Of a DNA stretch of 17,292 nucleotides, positions 7,093 through 14,893 are shown one piece after another. How positions within the stretch are numbered: position 1 is the stretch's first letter; each line of letters begins with the position of its first letter. This DNA is from Deltaproteobacteria bacterium (GTDB lineage Bacteria; Desulfobacterota; BSN033; UBA1163), in the NCBI GenBank assembly GCA_016875255.1, contig VGRU01000051.1, forward strand, positions 1-17,292, read 5' to 3'. The notes below the pieces were generated by a model. The model was given only the letters and a program-made list of their open reading frames with translations, did not search any database and was not told where the DNA came from. Position numbers and translations under genes: made by a program.

Positions 7093-8960
7093 CTCTTCTC
7101 CCTGGCCCCGTTCTTTTTCACCCTCTGGTGGAGGAAGATGGCAATAAGGATGCCGCCTCCCAGAATATCCGAGACAATGCCCGGTTTGATCAGTGTGAAC
7201 GCCGCAACAAAAAGGAGGAGCCTTGAGAACCAGTTCAATCTGCTGATCATATGGCCCTGGATGGCAGAGCCAAGAGCCAGACATCCGATGATGGCTGTCA
7301 GGAATGCGGAGAGAATATGAAGCAGGTCTCCTTTCCAGATGAGAACAGGATAGTAGACGAAGAGAAAGGGAATGAAATAGGCAATGGCTGCGAGCCTCAT
7401 GGCTAAAAATGCGGTGGCAAAAGGTGGAGCTCCAGCAATCCCTGCTCCGGCATAGGCAGTCAGGGCCTCCGGAGGCGTGATGGTCGAGATGCAAGCGTAA
7501 TAAAAAACGAACATGTGAGCAGCCAGAGGATCAACGCCCAGCTTGATCAGGACCGGTCCTCCTAAGATCACCGTGAGGATATAGGCGGCAGAAGTGGTTA
7601 AACCAAGGCCCATGATCATTGAGGTGAACATAACGGCGACCAACGCTAAGATAAGTTCTCCCTTACATGCTTCGATCACAAGGGTGGAGAACTTCAATCC
7701 AAGGCCAGTCTGCGTAACCACGCCGATGATGATTCCAGCGCAGGCGCAGGCTAAAGCCACCTCCCTCGATGTCATCGCCCCTTGTTTAAGGGCTGAAATA
7801 AACTTTTTAAAACCGATCCTTGTCTCCCTCCTGAAAAAACTCATTCCCATGACCGCCCAGATCGACCAGAAACCCGCCTTCATAGGCGAATACCCGATGA
7901 CCAGAAGGTAAACGAGAAGAAAAGCAGGCAGGACGAGATGTCCCTTCTGGAAAATCACCTTTTTCAGCCTGGGCAACTGTTCTTTCGGGATTCCTTTCAG
8001 GTCCAGTTTTAACGCCTCGAGATGGACCATATAAAAGAGGGCGAAGTAGTAGAGGATTGCAGGGATCATGGCCCCAAGGCAGACCCGGATATAGGGAATT
8101 CCAAGCATATCAGCCATGATAAAAGCCGCGGCTCCCATCACCGGCGGCATGAGCTGGCCTCCGGTCGATGCCACCGCCTCCACGGCCCCTGCAAACTTGG
8201 GTTCATATCCGATCTTCTTCATCAGAGGGATCGTAAAGGAGCCCGTGCTCACCACATTGGCCACCGAACTTCCGGAGATCGTCCCGAAGAAACCGCTGCT
8301 GACAATCGCCACTTTGGCAGGGCCCCCTCTCCAATTTCCGGTGAGGGCGTTAGCAAAATCAATAAAGAACTCTCCTGTCCCTGAAGCGACGAGAAAGGCT
8401 GCAAAGAGGATAAAGATGAAGATGAAACTTGCGGAGACGCCGAGTGGAACGGTGAAGAGCCCCTCCGTGGTGACAAACTGATAGGCTATAAAACTTTCCA
8501 GATCCACGCCCTTATGCCCCCACAACCCCGGAATCCGGTCACCCAAAAGGGCATAAAGGATGCCCACAAGGGCGATGATGGGAAGCGACCACCCAAGAGA
8601 CCTTCTCGTTGCCTCAAGGACGAGGAGGATGAGGATTCCGCCCATGATCAGATCGTATGTTGTCGTGGCGCCTCCCCTCATCACGATCTCCCTAAATTGC
8701 AAAACGAGATAGACGATGCTTACCAGACTGAGGAGGAATAGAAGGTAATCCCACAGGATCGAGGGTTTTGATTGGGGAGTCTTCCCCGGCCCCTTTCCTC
8801 CCGTCGGAATCGTCAGAAAGATGAGGAGGAGGGCAAAGAGGAGGTGGATGGAACGCTGGACAATGGCTGAGAAGAGTCCGAACTGGGCCGTATAGAGATG
8901 AAAGATCGACATCCCGATGGCGGTTAGAGTGACCAGGTGATCTTTTCGAATAAGTCCCAT
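7089..8960 (-). CDS. TRAP transporter fused permease, TAXI system 1
   Basis: A 623-aa inner-membrane permease of the same fused DctQ-DctM build as the one at 2732-4600. The shared core GGQLMPPVMGAAAF is intact. Two signatures differ: GLGLTTSAAYI has Thr455 where the other permease has Pro (GMGLPTTAAYI), and ITPPEALTAY has Glu498 where the other has Val. Both lie in the DctM part, in conserved loops likely near the transport path, so the substrate may differ. The start at 8960 has an AGAGGAT-type site about eight bases upstream and overlaps the end of the DUF1850 gene by 37 bases. The stop overlaps the dehydrogenase start as ATGA. Together with the neighbouring binding protein and DUF1850 protein it forms a complete TAXI-TRAP set. 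Confidence 0.94.
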   Translation of the reverse strand: MGLIRKDHLVTLTAIGMSIFHLYTAQFGLFSAIVQRSIHLLFALLLIFLTIPTGGKGPGKTPQSKPSILWDYLLFLLSLVSIVYLVLQFREIVMRGGATTTYDLIMGGILILLVLEATRRSLGWSLPIIALVGILYALLGDRIPGLWGHKGVDLESFIAYQFVTTEGLFTVPLGVSASFIFIFILFAAFLVASGTGEFFIDFANALTGNWRGGPAKVAIVSSGFFGTISGSSVANVVSTGSFTIPLMKKIGYEPKFAGAVEAVASTGGQLMPPVMGAAAFIMADMLGIPYIRVCLGAMIPAILYYFALFYMVHLEALKLDLKGIPKEQLPRLKKVIFQKGHLVLPAFLLVYLLVIGYSPMKAGFWSIWAVMGMSFFRRETRIGFKKFISALKQGAMTSREVALACACAGIIIGVVTQTGLGLKFSTLVIEACKGELILALVAVMFTSMIMGLGLTTSAAYILTVILGGPVLIKLGVDPLAAHMFVFYYACISTITPPEALTAYAGAGIAGAPPFATAFLAMRLAAIAYFIPFLFVYYPVLIWKGDLLHILSAFLTAIIGCLALGSAIQGHMISRLNWFSRLLLFVAAFTLIKPGIVSDILGGGILIAIFLHQRVKKNGAREKR

Positions 8961-9469
8961 AGAACCATCCTCTTCTTCAGTTTAATCTCTACGATCTCGA
9001 AAGGTTCGATCCCATCCGAGAGATGAAAGGTTTCACCTTTGAAGATGAGTTTATGATTGGCCAGATCTCTCGACCCCATCATGAACCGAATCTTCTTCCT
9101 CGCCTCATTGATATCTCTCAACTCTCCCACACCATCCGGCCGTAAATGGAAATTGGGATAGGCAAATCCTGCACCATTGAGATGGGATTGGAAAGTCATA
9201 TTCCTCAGAAGAATTTGCGACCCGTGTTCGATCTCATAATTCTCCTGGAAAAAGGCCCGATCGTAGGAGTGGAAAAACCGGATGCTGAACCTGTCCCCTG
9301 AAGAGACGGGAAGCGAGAGAAAGGCATCCGGCCTGCCCTCGCTCGAAACTTCCAGGTGGTAGACAGGCCACAACGCCCAAACCAACATCGCTATGATGCA
9401 TACGCCTATAGCTATCCTCAACAAGATGGACCCTTTTTTCATCTTCAATGCTAAATGACCACTGATCAT
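8924..9469 (-). CDS. DUF1850 protein of the TAXI-TRAP system
   Basis: A protein of up to 181 aa with one N-terminal membrane segment (about residues 14-34, GSILLRIAIGVCIIAMLVWA) and an outer domain. The domain has the DUF1850 features FHSYDRAFFQENYEI and HLNGAGFAYPNFH. This family is known mainly as a partner gene of TAXI binding proteins and fused TRAP permeases; its role is not established. The longest start (9469) is given, but no clear ribosome site precedes it. Its first nine residues are encoded by a repeat-like, palindrome-rich stretch, so the ATG at 9442 (MKKGSILL) may be the true start. The gene lies 17 bases after the TAXI gene and overlaps the permease gene. The second TAXI system in the window has no such partner. 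Confidence 0.85.
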   Translation of the reverse strand: MISGHLALKMKKGSILLRIAIGVCIIAMLVWALWPVYHLEVSSEGRPDAFLSLPVSSGDRFSIRFFHSYDRAFFQENYEIEHGSQILLRNMTFQSHLNGAGFAYPNFHLRPDGVGELRDINEARKKIRFMMGSRDLANHKLIFKGETFHLSDGIEPFEIVEIKLKKRMVLWDLFEKITWSL

Positions 9470-9486
9470 TGATCAATTTTCAATGA

Positions 9487-10443
9487 TTATTTTATGACTC
9501 CTCTCTCCTTAAAGAACCGAATCGCTCCCGGGTGAAGCGGAATCGACATCCCTTTGGTGGCATTGGCCAAGGTGATCTCCTTGAACATGGCATGGATGGC
9601 ATCCAGTTCCGCCTTATGATCGAAGACGGCTTTCAACATCTCATAGGCAAGGTCGCCGGTGCAATCTTTGTGGACGATGAAGAAACCCATCCAGCCCAGA
9701 GTGTGATGCTCTTTTGCCATTCCCGGATAGGTCCCTGTAGGGATCACCCTTGGAAAGTAAGCAGGGAATTTCTTATTGATCCTTTCCCCTACTTCAGGCT
9801 CGATATCGAGAAACCTGATCTTCTTATAACGGGTCAACTCGACCAGGGTGGGTGCGGGCGTCCCAAGGGTGACAATTCCCACCTCAATATTCCCATCCTT
9901 CATTGCAGCAGTGGCCTCCGTATGGGAGAGAAACTGTTCTTGAATATCATCGTAGGTGATTCCGTACTCTTTTAAGACATACCTTGCCATCACCTCTGTT
10001 CCGCTCCCGGGTGGTCCCACAGCCACCTTGGGATTCTTCCCTTTGATGTCAGAAATGGTCTTGATCGGAGATTTCTCTTCCACATAGATCTGGATGTCGA
10101 TGGGATAGGTTGAAAAGAGTCCCCGGATCTCTTCCACTTTTCCATCCTTGAACATCTCCTGTCCATTGAAGGCATAGAAGGCGATGTCAGGCATGGTGAG
10201 AGCCAGATCCTGCCTCTGCTTGGAAATCGCCCTGATGTTTTCAATTGAGGCTCCGGAAGGAATGGCCGTAGAAGTCACCCCCTTGATATGTTTGTTGATG
10301 ATTCCCGAAACCCCTCCGCCTAAAAGGAACCATGTCCCTCCGGTGCTCGCCGTCCCGATGACCAATCGTTTCTCCTGGGCCTGGACAGCGCTCATCATCA
10401 CAGTCAATATAAACACTACTACAAAAAAGCTTGATCGTTTCAT
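9487..10443 (-). CDS. TAXI family TRAP solute-binding protein 1
   Basis: A 318-aa exported binding protein. The signal peptide is MKRSSFFVVVFILTVMMSAV with cleavage likely at QA-QEK. The TAXI pattern follows: IGTASTGGTWFLLGGG, then a GASIENIRAI segment and a QDLAL segment, and at the end IPLHPGAIRFFKERGVIK. It would bind an organic acid in the periplasm and deliver it to the permease encoded two genes downstream. AGGAGG lies about five bases before the ATG. That ATG overlaps the stop of the acyl-CoA ligase gene (ATGA), which ties uptake to CoA activation in one transcript. The ligand cannot be deduced from sequence. Confidence 0.94.
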   Translation of the reverse strand: MKRSSFFVVVFILTVMMSAVQAQEKRLVIGTASTGGTWFLLGGGVSGIINKHIKGVTSTAIPSGASIENIRAISKQRQDLALTMPDIAFYAFNGQEMFKDGKVEEIRGLFSTYPIDIQIYVEEKSPIKTISDIKGKNPKVAVGPPGSGTEVMARYVLKEYGITYDDIQEQFLSHTEATAAMKDGNIEVGIVTLGTPAPTLVELTRYKKIRFLDIEPEVGERINKKFPAYFPRVIPTGTYPGMAKEHHTLGWMGFFIVHKDCTGDLAYEMLKAVFDHKAELDAIHAMFKEITLANATKGMSIPLHPGAIRFFKERGVIK

Positions 10444-11975
10444 CGTCCTCCTCCTTTTTTTAAGAATTTTTCTCTCAACACGGTTTTGAGGACCTTCCCC
10501 GAAGGATTTCTCGGAAGGCTCTCCGCAAACTCTACTGACTTAGGCTTCTTGTAACTGGCAAGATGACTTTTGCAGTATTCGATCACCTCCTCCTCTGTCA
10601 TCGTCTCCCCTCTTTTCAAAACGATGACCGCCCTGACCGATTCACCCCAGAGCGGATCAGGGATCCCGACAATGGCTGCATCTTCAATCTTGGGATGGCT
10701 GTAAAGGATCTCTTCAATCTCACGCGGATAGATATTCTCTCCGCCGCTGACAATCATATCCTTCTTCCGGTCAACGATATAGATGAATCCCTCCTCATCC
10801 CTCCGGGCCAGATCCCCTGTGTGGAGCCATCCGCTCCGGAGAGCCTCCCGGGTGGCCTCTTCATCCTTATAATATCCCTTCATCACATTGGGACCGCGGC
10901 AGAGCAATTCCCCCACCTCTCCCAAAGGGACATCCTGATCCTGATCATCCACAATTCTCACCTCCAGGAAGGAAACAGGTGGTCCCACGCATTCCCTTTT
11001 CCGCAGGGAATCCTTCGCCTTGAGGATCGCAATCGAGGGCGTGGCCTCGGTGCATCCATAGACGTCATAAATGCCTGAGAGGTTGGGAAAAAGTTTCGCC
11101 AGCCTCTCCTTCGTCTCATTCGGAAGGATGGAGGCCCCTGTGGTGCATTTGGTGATCGAACGGGTGTCATACCGCCCCTCAGGAAGGGAGAGCATCAGAT
11201 GGTAGGCTGAAGGAGCCCCTGAGATGACCGTCACCCTCTCCTTTTCGATGATCTCCATCACCCTTTCCGGGTCAAATTGTTTGACGAGGATGCTGGTCCC
11301 GGCCATCGCCACACGGGTAAGGAAATGGTTATTGAGAGCGGCGGTGTGATAAAGAGGACCGATGACGAGTGACGTCTCGCCTTCCTTCTCCTCCCTTCCT
11401 AAGATGGTATTGAAAAGATTCCAGAGGAGATTCTCATGGGTGAGAAGAGCCCCTTTCGGTTTTCCTGTGGTGCCGGAGGTATACATCAACTGGCATTCAT
11501 CCATTTCGGAGAGGGGGACATCCGGTTCCTGAGCAGGAGACCCTCTCAGGAATGTTTCATAGTTCATAATCGAAGGGGAAGTGAATTCCCCAAAGGTAAT
11601 AAAGGACTCCACCTTTTTCAGCCTGGGCCGGATCTTCTCAACAAGCTCTGAAAACTCCTCTCCATAGATAAAAAAACGGGCGTCGGAATGGTCGAGGATA
11701 TAGAAAACCTCCTCGGCGGCGAACCGGAAATTGATCGGCGTGAAGACGCCGCCTGTCTTTGCCGAGGCGAAGAAAATCTCGACAAGGGGGATAGAATTGA
11801 AGAGAAGAACAGCCACCTTCTCTCCTTTTTTCAAGCCGAGGCGGAGCAACCCATTGGCCAGTCGATTGGCCCGAACATTGAACTCCTGATAGGTCATCCG
11901 CTCTTGTTCGCAGATGAGTGCGATCCGCTGAGGGAATTTATGTGATGTAAAAGTGAGAATTTGTCCGACATTCAT
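10440..11975 (-). CDS. AMP-forming acyl-CoA ligase
   Basis: A 511-aa acyl-adenylate-forming enzyme (ANL superfamily) of usual length. The phosphate-binding motif YTSGTTGKPKGALLTH is at 165-180, followed by YGCTE near 310, GWLHTGDLA near 390 and the hinge region DRKKDMIVSGGENIYP. The catalytic lysine is in NPSGKVLKT close to the C-terminus. It converts a carboxylate, ATP and CoA to acyl-CoA, AMP and PPi in the cytoplasm. The start has GGGAG about seven bases before the ATG, and a candidate promoter lies 27-53 bases upstream. As first gene of the TAXI-TRAP operon it most likely activates the imported acid. It resembles medium- and long-chain fatty acid or aromatic acid ligases, and sequence alone does not choose between them. 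Confidence 0.94.
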   Translation of the reverse strand: MNVGQILTFTSHKFPQRIALICEQERMTYQEFNVRANRLANGLLRLGLKKGEKVAVLLFNSIPLVEIFFASAKTGGVFTPINFRFAAEEVFYILDHSDARFFIYGEEFSELVEKIRPRLKKVESFITFGEFTSPSIMNYETFLRGSPAQEPDVPLSEMDECQLMYTSGTTGKPKGALLTHENLLWNLFNTILGREEKEGETSLVIGPLYHTAALNNHFLTRVAMAGTSILVKQFDPERVMEIIEKERVTVISGAPSAYHLMLSLPEGRYDTRSITKCTTGASILPNETKERLAKLFPNLSGIYDVYGCTEATPSIAILKAKDSLRKRECVGPPVSFLEVRIVDDQDQDVPLGEVGELLCRGPNVMKGYYKDEEATREALRSGWLHTGDLARRDEEGFIYIVDRKKDMIVSGGENIYPREIEEILYSHPKIEDAAIVGIPDPLWGESVRAVIVLKRGETMTEEEVIEYCKSHLASYKKPKSVEFAESLPRNPSGKVLKTVLREKFLKKGGGR

Positions 11976-12001
11976 TGAGATCTCCCTCTTGTCTGTGTGA
12001 C

Positions 12002-12028
12002 TCTATACAAAATGGCTTCATTCGTCAA
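12002..12028 (-). promoter_or_regulatory. Candidate promoter of the ligase-TRAP-ADH operon
   Basis: On the minus strand TTGACG (12028-12023) and TATAGA (12007-12002) are separated by 15 bases. The hexamers are good, the spacing is at the short end. It lies just upstream of the acyl-CoA ligase gene. Confidence 0.5.
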
Positions 12029-12065
12029 GCGAGAAATGTGCAACAATCTGATACCTAAATTGAGC

Positions 12066-12213
12066 GGATTTTAAATCCGAAGCACGAAATCCGAAATTCG
12101 AAACAATCTCAAATGACCAAATTTCAAATGTTCAAAACAGATAAAAGTTTAAGAAATTTGAATTTTGAAAATTCGGATTTGTTTCGGATTTCGATATTCG
12201 GATTTCGAATTTT
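12066..12213. repeat. AT-rich imperfect inverted repeat
   Basis: The left part repeats GAAATCCGAAATTCGAAAC-like words (12067-12103). The right part (12163-12213) is made of their reverse complements (GTTTCGGATTTCG, ATTCGGATTTCGAAT), with an AT-rich middle. No open frame of note. This is a dispersed repeat type rather than a gene. Confidence 0.65.
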
Positions 12214-12410
12214 ATCAACCCCAAAAGCCTCTTTGGTTCCGGCTATGCCGGGTTAGGTACTATGAACGAATCCCACGAATAAACCCTGTTCGTGCCTGCG
12301 GGCTGAAGCGCTTTGGTGCGCAAGCGTGTCATTCGCTGCCATTCGTGCTATTCGTCTCTATTTTCTAAGTCCATCGATTCATAAATTCGGTAACGTATTT
12401 ATTTACTCAG
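12214..12410. other. Non-coding spacer with ATTCGTG-type repeat
   Basis: This part of the 656-base gap between the ligase and the 3-hydroxyacyl-CoA dehydrogenase genes shows no credible gene. It holds an inverted arrangement of CGAATCCCACGAAT (about 12269-12282) and ATTCGTGCTATTCGTCTCTATTT (about 12341-12363), resembling a dispersed repeat. Confidence 0.5.
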
Positions 12411-12412
12411 GA

Positions 12413-12488
12413 CTTAGTGCTGAGTCAGCAATGATTTCAATTCGCAGCATGAGGATACGTGATCGTATTTGCGAATCGAAGCACTAAG
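12413..12488. repeat. Large three-part hairpin or palindromic element
   Basis: CTTAGTGCT (12413-12421) pairs with AGCACTAAG (12480-12488), ATTCGCA (12440-12446) with TGCGAAT (12470-12476), and ATACG (12455-12459) with CGTAT (12464-12468). A further perfect 13-base dyad, TGCTGAGTCAGCA (12418-12430), lies in the left arm. It could be a structured RNA, a palindromic repeat, or an operator region for the plus-strand genes. Confidence 0.65.
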
Positions 12489-12533
12489 CAATCAGAGATT
12501 TCTGGGCTTTTTCTGAAGTCTCACAAAAAAAAT

Positions 12534-12557
12534 TTGACATCAAGGAGATATTATAAT
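12534..12557 (+). promoter_or_regulatory. Possible promoter elements before the HAD gene
   Basis: Perfect TTGACA (12534-12539) and TATAAT (12552-12557) hexamers are seen, but only 12 bases apart, which is not a normal sigma70 spacing. One of the two may be used with a weaker partner. The region is AT-rich and lies 75-100 bases before the start codon. Confidence 0.3.
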
Positions 12558-12631
12558 AACTTATGTGAAAAAAAGAACAGCAAGGGTAATTTTTAGTTTT
12601 TCAATTACACTTCATCAATCAGGAGGGACGT

Positions 12632-13486
12632 ATGGAGATTAAGAAGATTGGCGTATTGGGTGCTGGCTCAATGGGGAATGGAATCGCTCAGGTAGCAGCC
12701 CAGGCTGGGTATCAGGTGGTGATGAGGGACATCGAAGACCGTTTTGTTGAGAACGGTCTTAAAGCCATCGATAAGTTTCTTTCCAAAAGCGTCGAAAAAG
12801 GGAAGATGACCGAAGAACAAAAGAAAGGGGTTCTCTCACGAATTAAGGGGACGACCCGGATCGAAGATTTAAAGGATGTCGATTTTGTCATCGAAGCGGT
12901 TTTTGAAGACCTCGAGTTGAAGAGGGGCGTCTTTAAAGCGCTCGATGAAATAACCGGGCCGCATGTCATTCTGACGACCAACACCTCGTCGATGTCTGTG
13001 ACAGAGATTGCCATGGCCACGAAAAGGCCTGAAAAGGTGGCAGGGATGCATTTTTTCAATCCGGCCCCAATCATGAAACTGGTTGAGGTGATCAGAGGGT
13101 ACTACACCAATGATGAGACAACACAGGTTGTCATGGAGATGTCTAAAAAGATGGGAAAGGAGCCTGTCGAAGTGAAGAAGGATACGCCGGGATTTATTGT
13201 CAACCGGCTCATGATCCCCCATCTTGTGGAAGCCATTCGTATGTTTGAAGAAGGGGTTGCCTCGATTGAAGACATTGATAAGGCGGTCAAACTCGGACTC
13301 AACTATCCCATGGGGCCATTCGAACTGATGGACCTCACGGGTATTGATATTGCTCATCATGTGAATGAATACCTCTATAAGGAATTGAGCAAAGAGAGCA
13401 AATGGTCCACCCCTCCCCTGTTGAGGTCAATGATTCGCGCCGGAAAATTGGGAAGGAAAACAAAGGGAGGCTGGTATAAGTATTAA
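12632..13486 (+). CDS. 3-hydroxyacyl-CoA (3-hydroxybutyryl-CoA) dehydrogenase
   Basis: A 284-aa single-function enzyme of the HbdA/PaaH type. The NAD(P)-binding motif GAGSMG is at 10-15. Catalytic residues seen are S119 (NTSS), H140 in GMHFFNPAP, E152 (KLVEVI) and N191 (GFIVNRL). The C-terminal helical domain ends GRKTKGGWYKY, as in relatives. It oxidises 3-hydroxyacyl-CoA to 3-oxoacyl-CoA with NAD+ or runs in reverse. AGGAGGG precedes the ATG at proper spacing. The thiolase-like gene that follows after 171 bases would use its product. It is divergent from the acyl-CoA ligase operon, fitting a shared catabolic pathway. Called hbd- or paaH-like; chain length is unknown. Confidence 0.95.
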   Translation: MEIKKIGVLGAGSMGNGIAQVAAQAGYQVVMRDIEDRFVENGLKAIDKFLSKSVEKGKMTEEQKKGVLSRIKGTTRIEDLKDVDFVIEAVFEDLELKRGVFKALDEITGPHVILTTNTSSMSVTEIAMATKRPEKVAGMHFFNPAPIMKLVEVIRGYYTNDETTQVVMEMSKKMGKEPVEVKKDTPGFIVNRLMIPHLVEAIRMFEEGVASIEDIDKAVKLGLNYPMGPFELMDLTGIDIAHHVNEYLYKELSKESKWSTPPLLRSMIRAGKLGRKTKGGWYKY

Positions 13487-13489
13487 AAA

Positions 13490-13645
13490 AAGTGACAGGT
13501 GATAGGTGACTCGTGCCTGCACGCCGGAGTGCATTGTTTCGCCTGCCTGCGTGAAGCCGCTACCGCGAAGGCAGGGCACGCAGGCGTGACCCGAAAAGAA
13601 TTTTTTTAACGAATCACGAATCACCCCTCACGATTCACAAAATAA
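13490..13645. repeat. Structured repeat element between the HAD and thiolase genes
   Basis: The ends carry GTGACAGGTGATAGGTGACTCGTG (13492-13515) and the inverted-type ACGAATCACGAATCACCCCTCACGATTCAC (13609-13638). The core has an inverted repeat built on CCTGCGTG (about 13545-13552) and CACGCAGG (about 13577-13584). No gene is present. It looks like a dispersed palindromic element inserted between two genes of one pathway. The last bases hold the thiolase ribosome site (AAGGAGGAG). Confidence 0.6.
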
Positions 13646-13657
13646 GGAGGAGACATT

Positions 13658-14860
13658 ATGACCAAACTAAACAAAGCCTATATTCCATTCCGGGGTTATT
13701 ACTCATCCCCGTTCTGCCGCTGGCAGGGAAGCCTGGCCAATGAAAACGCCATCACCCTCGGGGCGGCAACGGCCAACCGGTGGTTTAAAAAGAGAAAACT
13801 GGATCCAACCATTATTGACTATCTCTACTTTGGAATAACCATTGCCCAGCACCGTTTGTTCTATAGCCATACCTGGTCAGCCGCCATGCTCGTTGAAGGC
13901 GCTAAGGATGTCCCGGCCCTTATGATCAATCAGGCCTGCACCACATCAGCCACCGCCATCTATCTTGCCGCCCAGAATATCGAGCTCGGAGGCTACCAGA
14001 CCGGGTACGCCCTCTTGTCCGATCGCTGTTCCAACGGCCCCCACACGATCTGGCCGAACCCATCCGGCCCCGGCGGTGAGGTCATTTCTGAAAACTGGAT
14101 GATGGACAACTTCAATCGGGACCCGTGGGCTGGTTTCAAAATGATTCAGACCGCTGAAAACGTGGCGAAACAGATTGGAGTCACCAAAGAGGAGTGCGAC
14201 CGGGTTTCCTTGAGAAGATACCTGCAATACATGGATTCGATCGCGAATGATAGAGCCTTTCAGAAGAGATATATGTTCCCTGTGGAGGTGAAAGCAGGGA
14301 AAAAAGAGATTAAACTGATTGAAGAAGACGAAGGGATAACCCCCACCACGGCTGAAGGCCTGGCCAAACTGGCGCCGGTGGAGCCCGGTGGCGTTATCAG
14401 TTATGGCGCCCAGACTCATCCTGCGGACGGAAATTGCGGTTTCATCGTCACCACGAAGGAGAAGGCTAAAGAGTGGAGCGCTGACCCGAAGGTCGAGATT
14501 CAGATCCTCTCCTATGGATTTGCCAGAGCGAAAAAGGGTTATATGGCAGCAGCGCCTGTCCCTGCTTCTGAAATGGCCCTCAGGGATGCCGGACTGACCG
14601 TAAAAGACCTCAAAGCCGTAAAGACGCACAGCCCCTTTGTCGTCAATGACATCTATATGGCCAAAACCATGGGGATAGATGTCAACTGGATGAATAATTA
14701 TGGAAACTCGATGATTTACGGCCATCCGCAGGGACCTACGGCCGGAAGACTCATCGCTGAATTAATCGAGGAGATCGTTATGCTCGGCGGGGGATATGGC
14801 CTGTGGGCCGGATGCGCGGCAGGGGACACGGGAGCCGCCATGGTCTTTAAGATTGGTTAA
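13658..14860 (+). CDS. Divergent thiolase-family protein
   Basis: A 400-aa member of the thiolase superfamily. The nucleophile C94 (NQACTTSATA), H356 (GHPQGPTAGR) and C386 (AGCAAGDTGAA) keep the catalytic set. The usual NEAF motif is replaced by HSPF (residues 324-327) and the normal HPIG by HPQG. A His at the first place recalls SCP2-type thiolases. The N-terminus (YIPFRGYYSSPFCRW) is also unlike standard acetyl-CoA acetyltransferases. It may cleave an unusual 3-oxoacyl-CoA, for example branched or aromatic, supplied by the dehydrogenase encoded upstream. AAGGAGGAG lies about seven bases before the ATG. It is clearly different from the ordinary thiolase at 1288-2529, so the locus has two kinds. 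The reaction is inferred. Confidence 0.88.
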   Translation: MTKLNKAYIPFRGYYSSPFCRWQGSLANENAITLGAATANRWFKKRKLDPTIIDYLYFGITIAQHRLFYSHTWSAAMLVEGAKDVPALMINQACTTSATAIYLAAQNIELGGYQTGYALLSDRCSNGPHTIWPNPSGPGGEVISENWMMDNFNRDPWAGFKMIQTAENVAKQIGVTKEECDRVSLRRYLQYMDSIANDRAFQKRYMFPVEVKAGKKEIKLIEEDEGITPTTAEGLAKLAPVEPGGVISYGAQTHPADGNCGFIVTTKEKAKEWSADPKVEIQILSYGFARAKKGYMAAAPVPASEMALRDAGLTVKDLKAVKTHSPFVVNDIYMAKTMGIDVNWMNNYGNSMIYGHPQGPTAGRLIAELIEEIVMLGGGYGLWAGCAAGDTGAAMVFKIG

Positions 14861-14893
14861 GAATAAGATCATTTAAAAATGACCGGTGAGAAA

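Noticed and set aside
7093..7494. N-terminal extension of the alcohol dehydrogenase frame
   Set aside because: The added 134 residues are out of frame with the permease gene on the same strand and have no protein-like character; the ATG at 7092 has a ribosome site and the normal N-terminus.
9487..10443. TRAP binding protein of the DctP class
   Set aside because: The GGTWFLLGGG and HPGAIRFFKERG patterns, fused permease and DUF1850 partner fit the TAXI class instead.
12418..12430. Match to the eukaryotic Maf recognition element TGCTGAGTCAGCA
   Set aside because: Such factors do not exist in bacteria; the match is chance. It is kept only as a possible bacterial dyad.
13946..14725. 259-codon open frame opposite the divergent thiolase
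   Set aside because: It mirrors a strongly conserved gene, has no recognisable domain or ribosome site, and is rich in residues expected from antisense reading.
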